Positions 6,429 through 7,327 of a stretch of DNA of 7,327 bases are shown piece after piece. Below the pieces are notes generated by a model. It was not told the DNA's origin. It did not search any database and worked only from the letters and a program-made list of their open reading frames with translations. Each line of letters opens with the position of its first letter. Within the stretch, counting starts at the first letter, position 1. Position numbers and translations under genes: made by a program. Source of the DNA: Thermoproteota archaeon (lineage in GTDB: Archaea; Thermoproteota; Thermoprotei; Thermoproteales; Thermocladiaceae); NCBI GenBank assembly GCA_013153895.1, contig JAADDN010000204.1, positions 1-7,327 on the forward strand, read 5' to 3'.

Positions 6429-7327
6429 CTTTCAATTCTTTTTTAGATTTTTGATATATTACAATAAAAAATGCTAAGTACACAGTTAGTGATCTTTCAA
6501 TTCTTTTTTAGATTTTTGATAGAACATATGATAAATAACGAAGAGTTAGAAAAACTACTTTCAATTCTTTTTTAGATTTTTGATAGTTGGCGAGGAAGAG
6601 AAAACTTCTACAAGCAGGGAGAATCTTTCAATTCTTTTTTAGATTTTTGCTATACAGAACGTACCAACAGACAACTATGTTCTCCTACTAGACTTTCAAT
6701 TCTTTTTTAGATTTTTGTGGTGCAGCTATTGCTGGGGTCTGCAAGACAGCTAATCTTCTTTCAATTCTTTTTTAGATTTTTGCTGGTAGTAGAAGTATGT
6801 CAGGATGTTTAGAAGCTATCTCGTCTTTCAATTCTTTTTTAGATTTTTGTTGAAAAATATGTTCCAAGTTTCGGCGTATTGCCGTTCTTGGCTTTCAATT
6901 CTTTTTTAGATTTTTGTTACCTACTAGTACCATCACTTGCACGTAAGGTGACCTTTCAATTCTTTTTTAGATTTTTGAGGAGTAGTAGAGTCTTCAACTC
7001 TCCGTAGATACATGATTAATCTTTCAATTCTTTTTTAGATTTTTGATAAATTCAAGCATAGTAAACCCAGCAGTTGCGTTAAAATCAACATAACTTTCAA
7101 TTCTTTTTTAGATTTTTGAGTACAGAGACTAATATTTGCTACACTACGTGAAGTATTGGTCTTTCAATTCTTTTTTAGATTTTTGCGGTCTCGTTAACTC
7201 TATTGGAATTGTTCTAGCAAGGACCTATCCTAGCTTTCAATTCTTTTTTAGATTTTTGTAATACAAAACTCGGTCTAACAGGGGACTAAGTACACCATCT
7301 TTCAATTCTTTTTTAGATTTTTGACGA

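Larger units (their letters stand above)
5762..7327 (-). CRISPR. CRISPR array: 21 identical 25-bp repeats plus 3 decayed ones; continues past the window
   Basis: On the plus strand each repeat starts CTTTCAATTC, then TTTTT, and ends TAGATTTTTG. Read on the minus strand it ends ATTGAAAG, the usual crRNA 5' tag, so the array is transcribed right to left and the leader is beyond 7327. Perfect repeats begin at 5967, 6030, 6091, 6156, 6228, 6296, 6363, 6429, 6494, 6558, 6625, 6693, 6758, 6825, 6892, 6953, 7021, 7094, 7161, 7234 and 7299. The 20 complete spacers between them measure, in order, 38, 36, 40, 47, 43, 42, 41, 40, 39, 42, 43, 40, 42, 42, 36, 43, 48, 42, 48 and 40 bp. Three diverged repeats lie at the left, leader-distal end. 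Bases 7324-7327 start another spacer. The repeat is AT-rich and can form only a weak bulged hairpin (AAUCU with AGAAUU). Its ending resembles Sulfolobus repeats. Adjacency to cmr genes and the tag sequence suggest that it feeds the Cmr complex. Confidence 0.98.

Overview
The window carries the 3' part of a type III-B (Cmr) CRISPR effector operon and, beside it, a long CRISPR array that runs off the right edge. The organism is most likely a hyperthermophilic crenarchaeote. The DNA is AT-rich and AGA is the common arginine codon. Starts look leaderless or short-leadered behind TATA-like boxes rather than preceded by strong Shine-Dalgarno sites. The CRISPR repeat, read on the minus strand, ends in ATTGAAAG, the 5'-tag ending typical of Sulfolobales and Desulfurococcales-type repeats. 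I cannot name the genus.

Layout. (1) 1-858 (+): Cmr4, the RNA-cleaving backbone RAMP protein, probably lacking its first few residues because the window starts inside the gene. (2) 928-4056 (+): Cas10/Cmr2, with an N-terminal HD motif, two palm domains, a four-cysteine zinc site and an intact GGDD cyclase motif. (3) 4105-5229 (+): Cmr3, the subunit that holds the crRNA 5' tag. (4) 5230-5330: a convergent intergenic gap with a small stem-loop. (5) 5331-5720 (-): an unrecognised, helix-rich ORF of 129 aa. (6) 5762-7327: the CRISPR array, with three decayed repeats at the left end, then 21 identical 25-bp repeats and 20 complete spacers of 36-48 bp. The last repeat is followed by 4 bases of a further spacer.

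How it fits together. The repeat ending and the decayed left end both indicate that the array is transcribed on the minus strand, with its leader beyond position 7327. Its crRNAs would carry the 8-nt tag AUUGAAAG and could be loaded into the Cmr complex: Cmr3 grips the tag, Cmr4 copies line the guide and cut the target RNA, and Cas10 senses target binding and makes cyclic oligoadenylates. Cmr1, Cmr5 and Cmr6, Cas6, the adaptation genes and any CARF-domain effector are not visible and would have to lie elsewhere. The core parts are a known system. The least explained element is the small minus-strand ORF between the operon and the array, which lies directly downstream of the array in its direction of transcription. 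Second is one strikingly GC-rich, hairpin-forming spacer.
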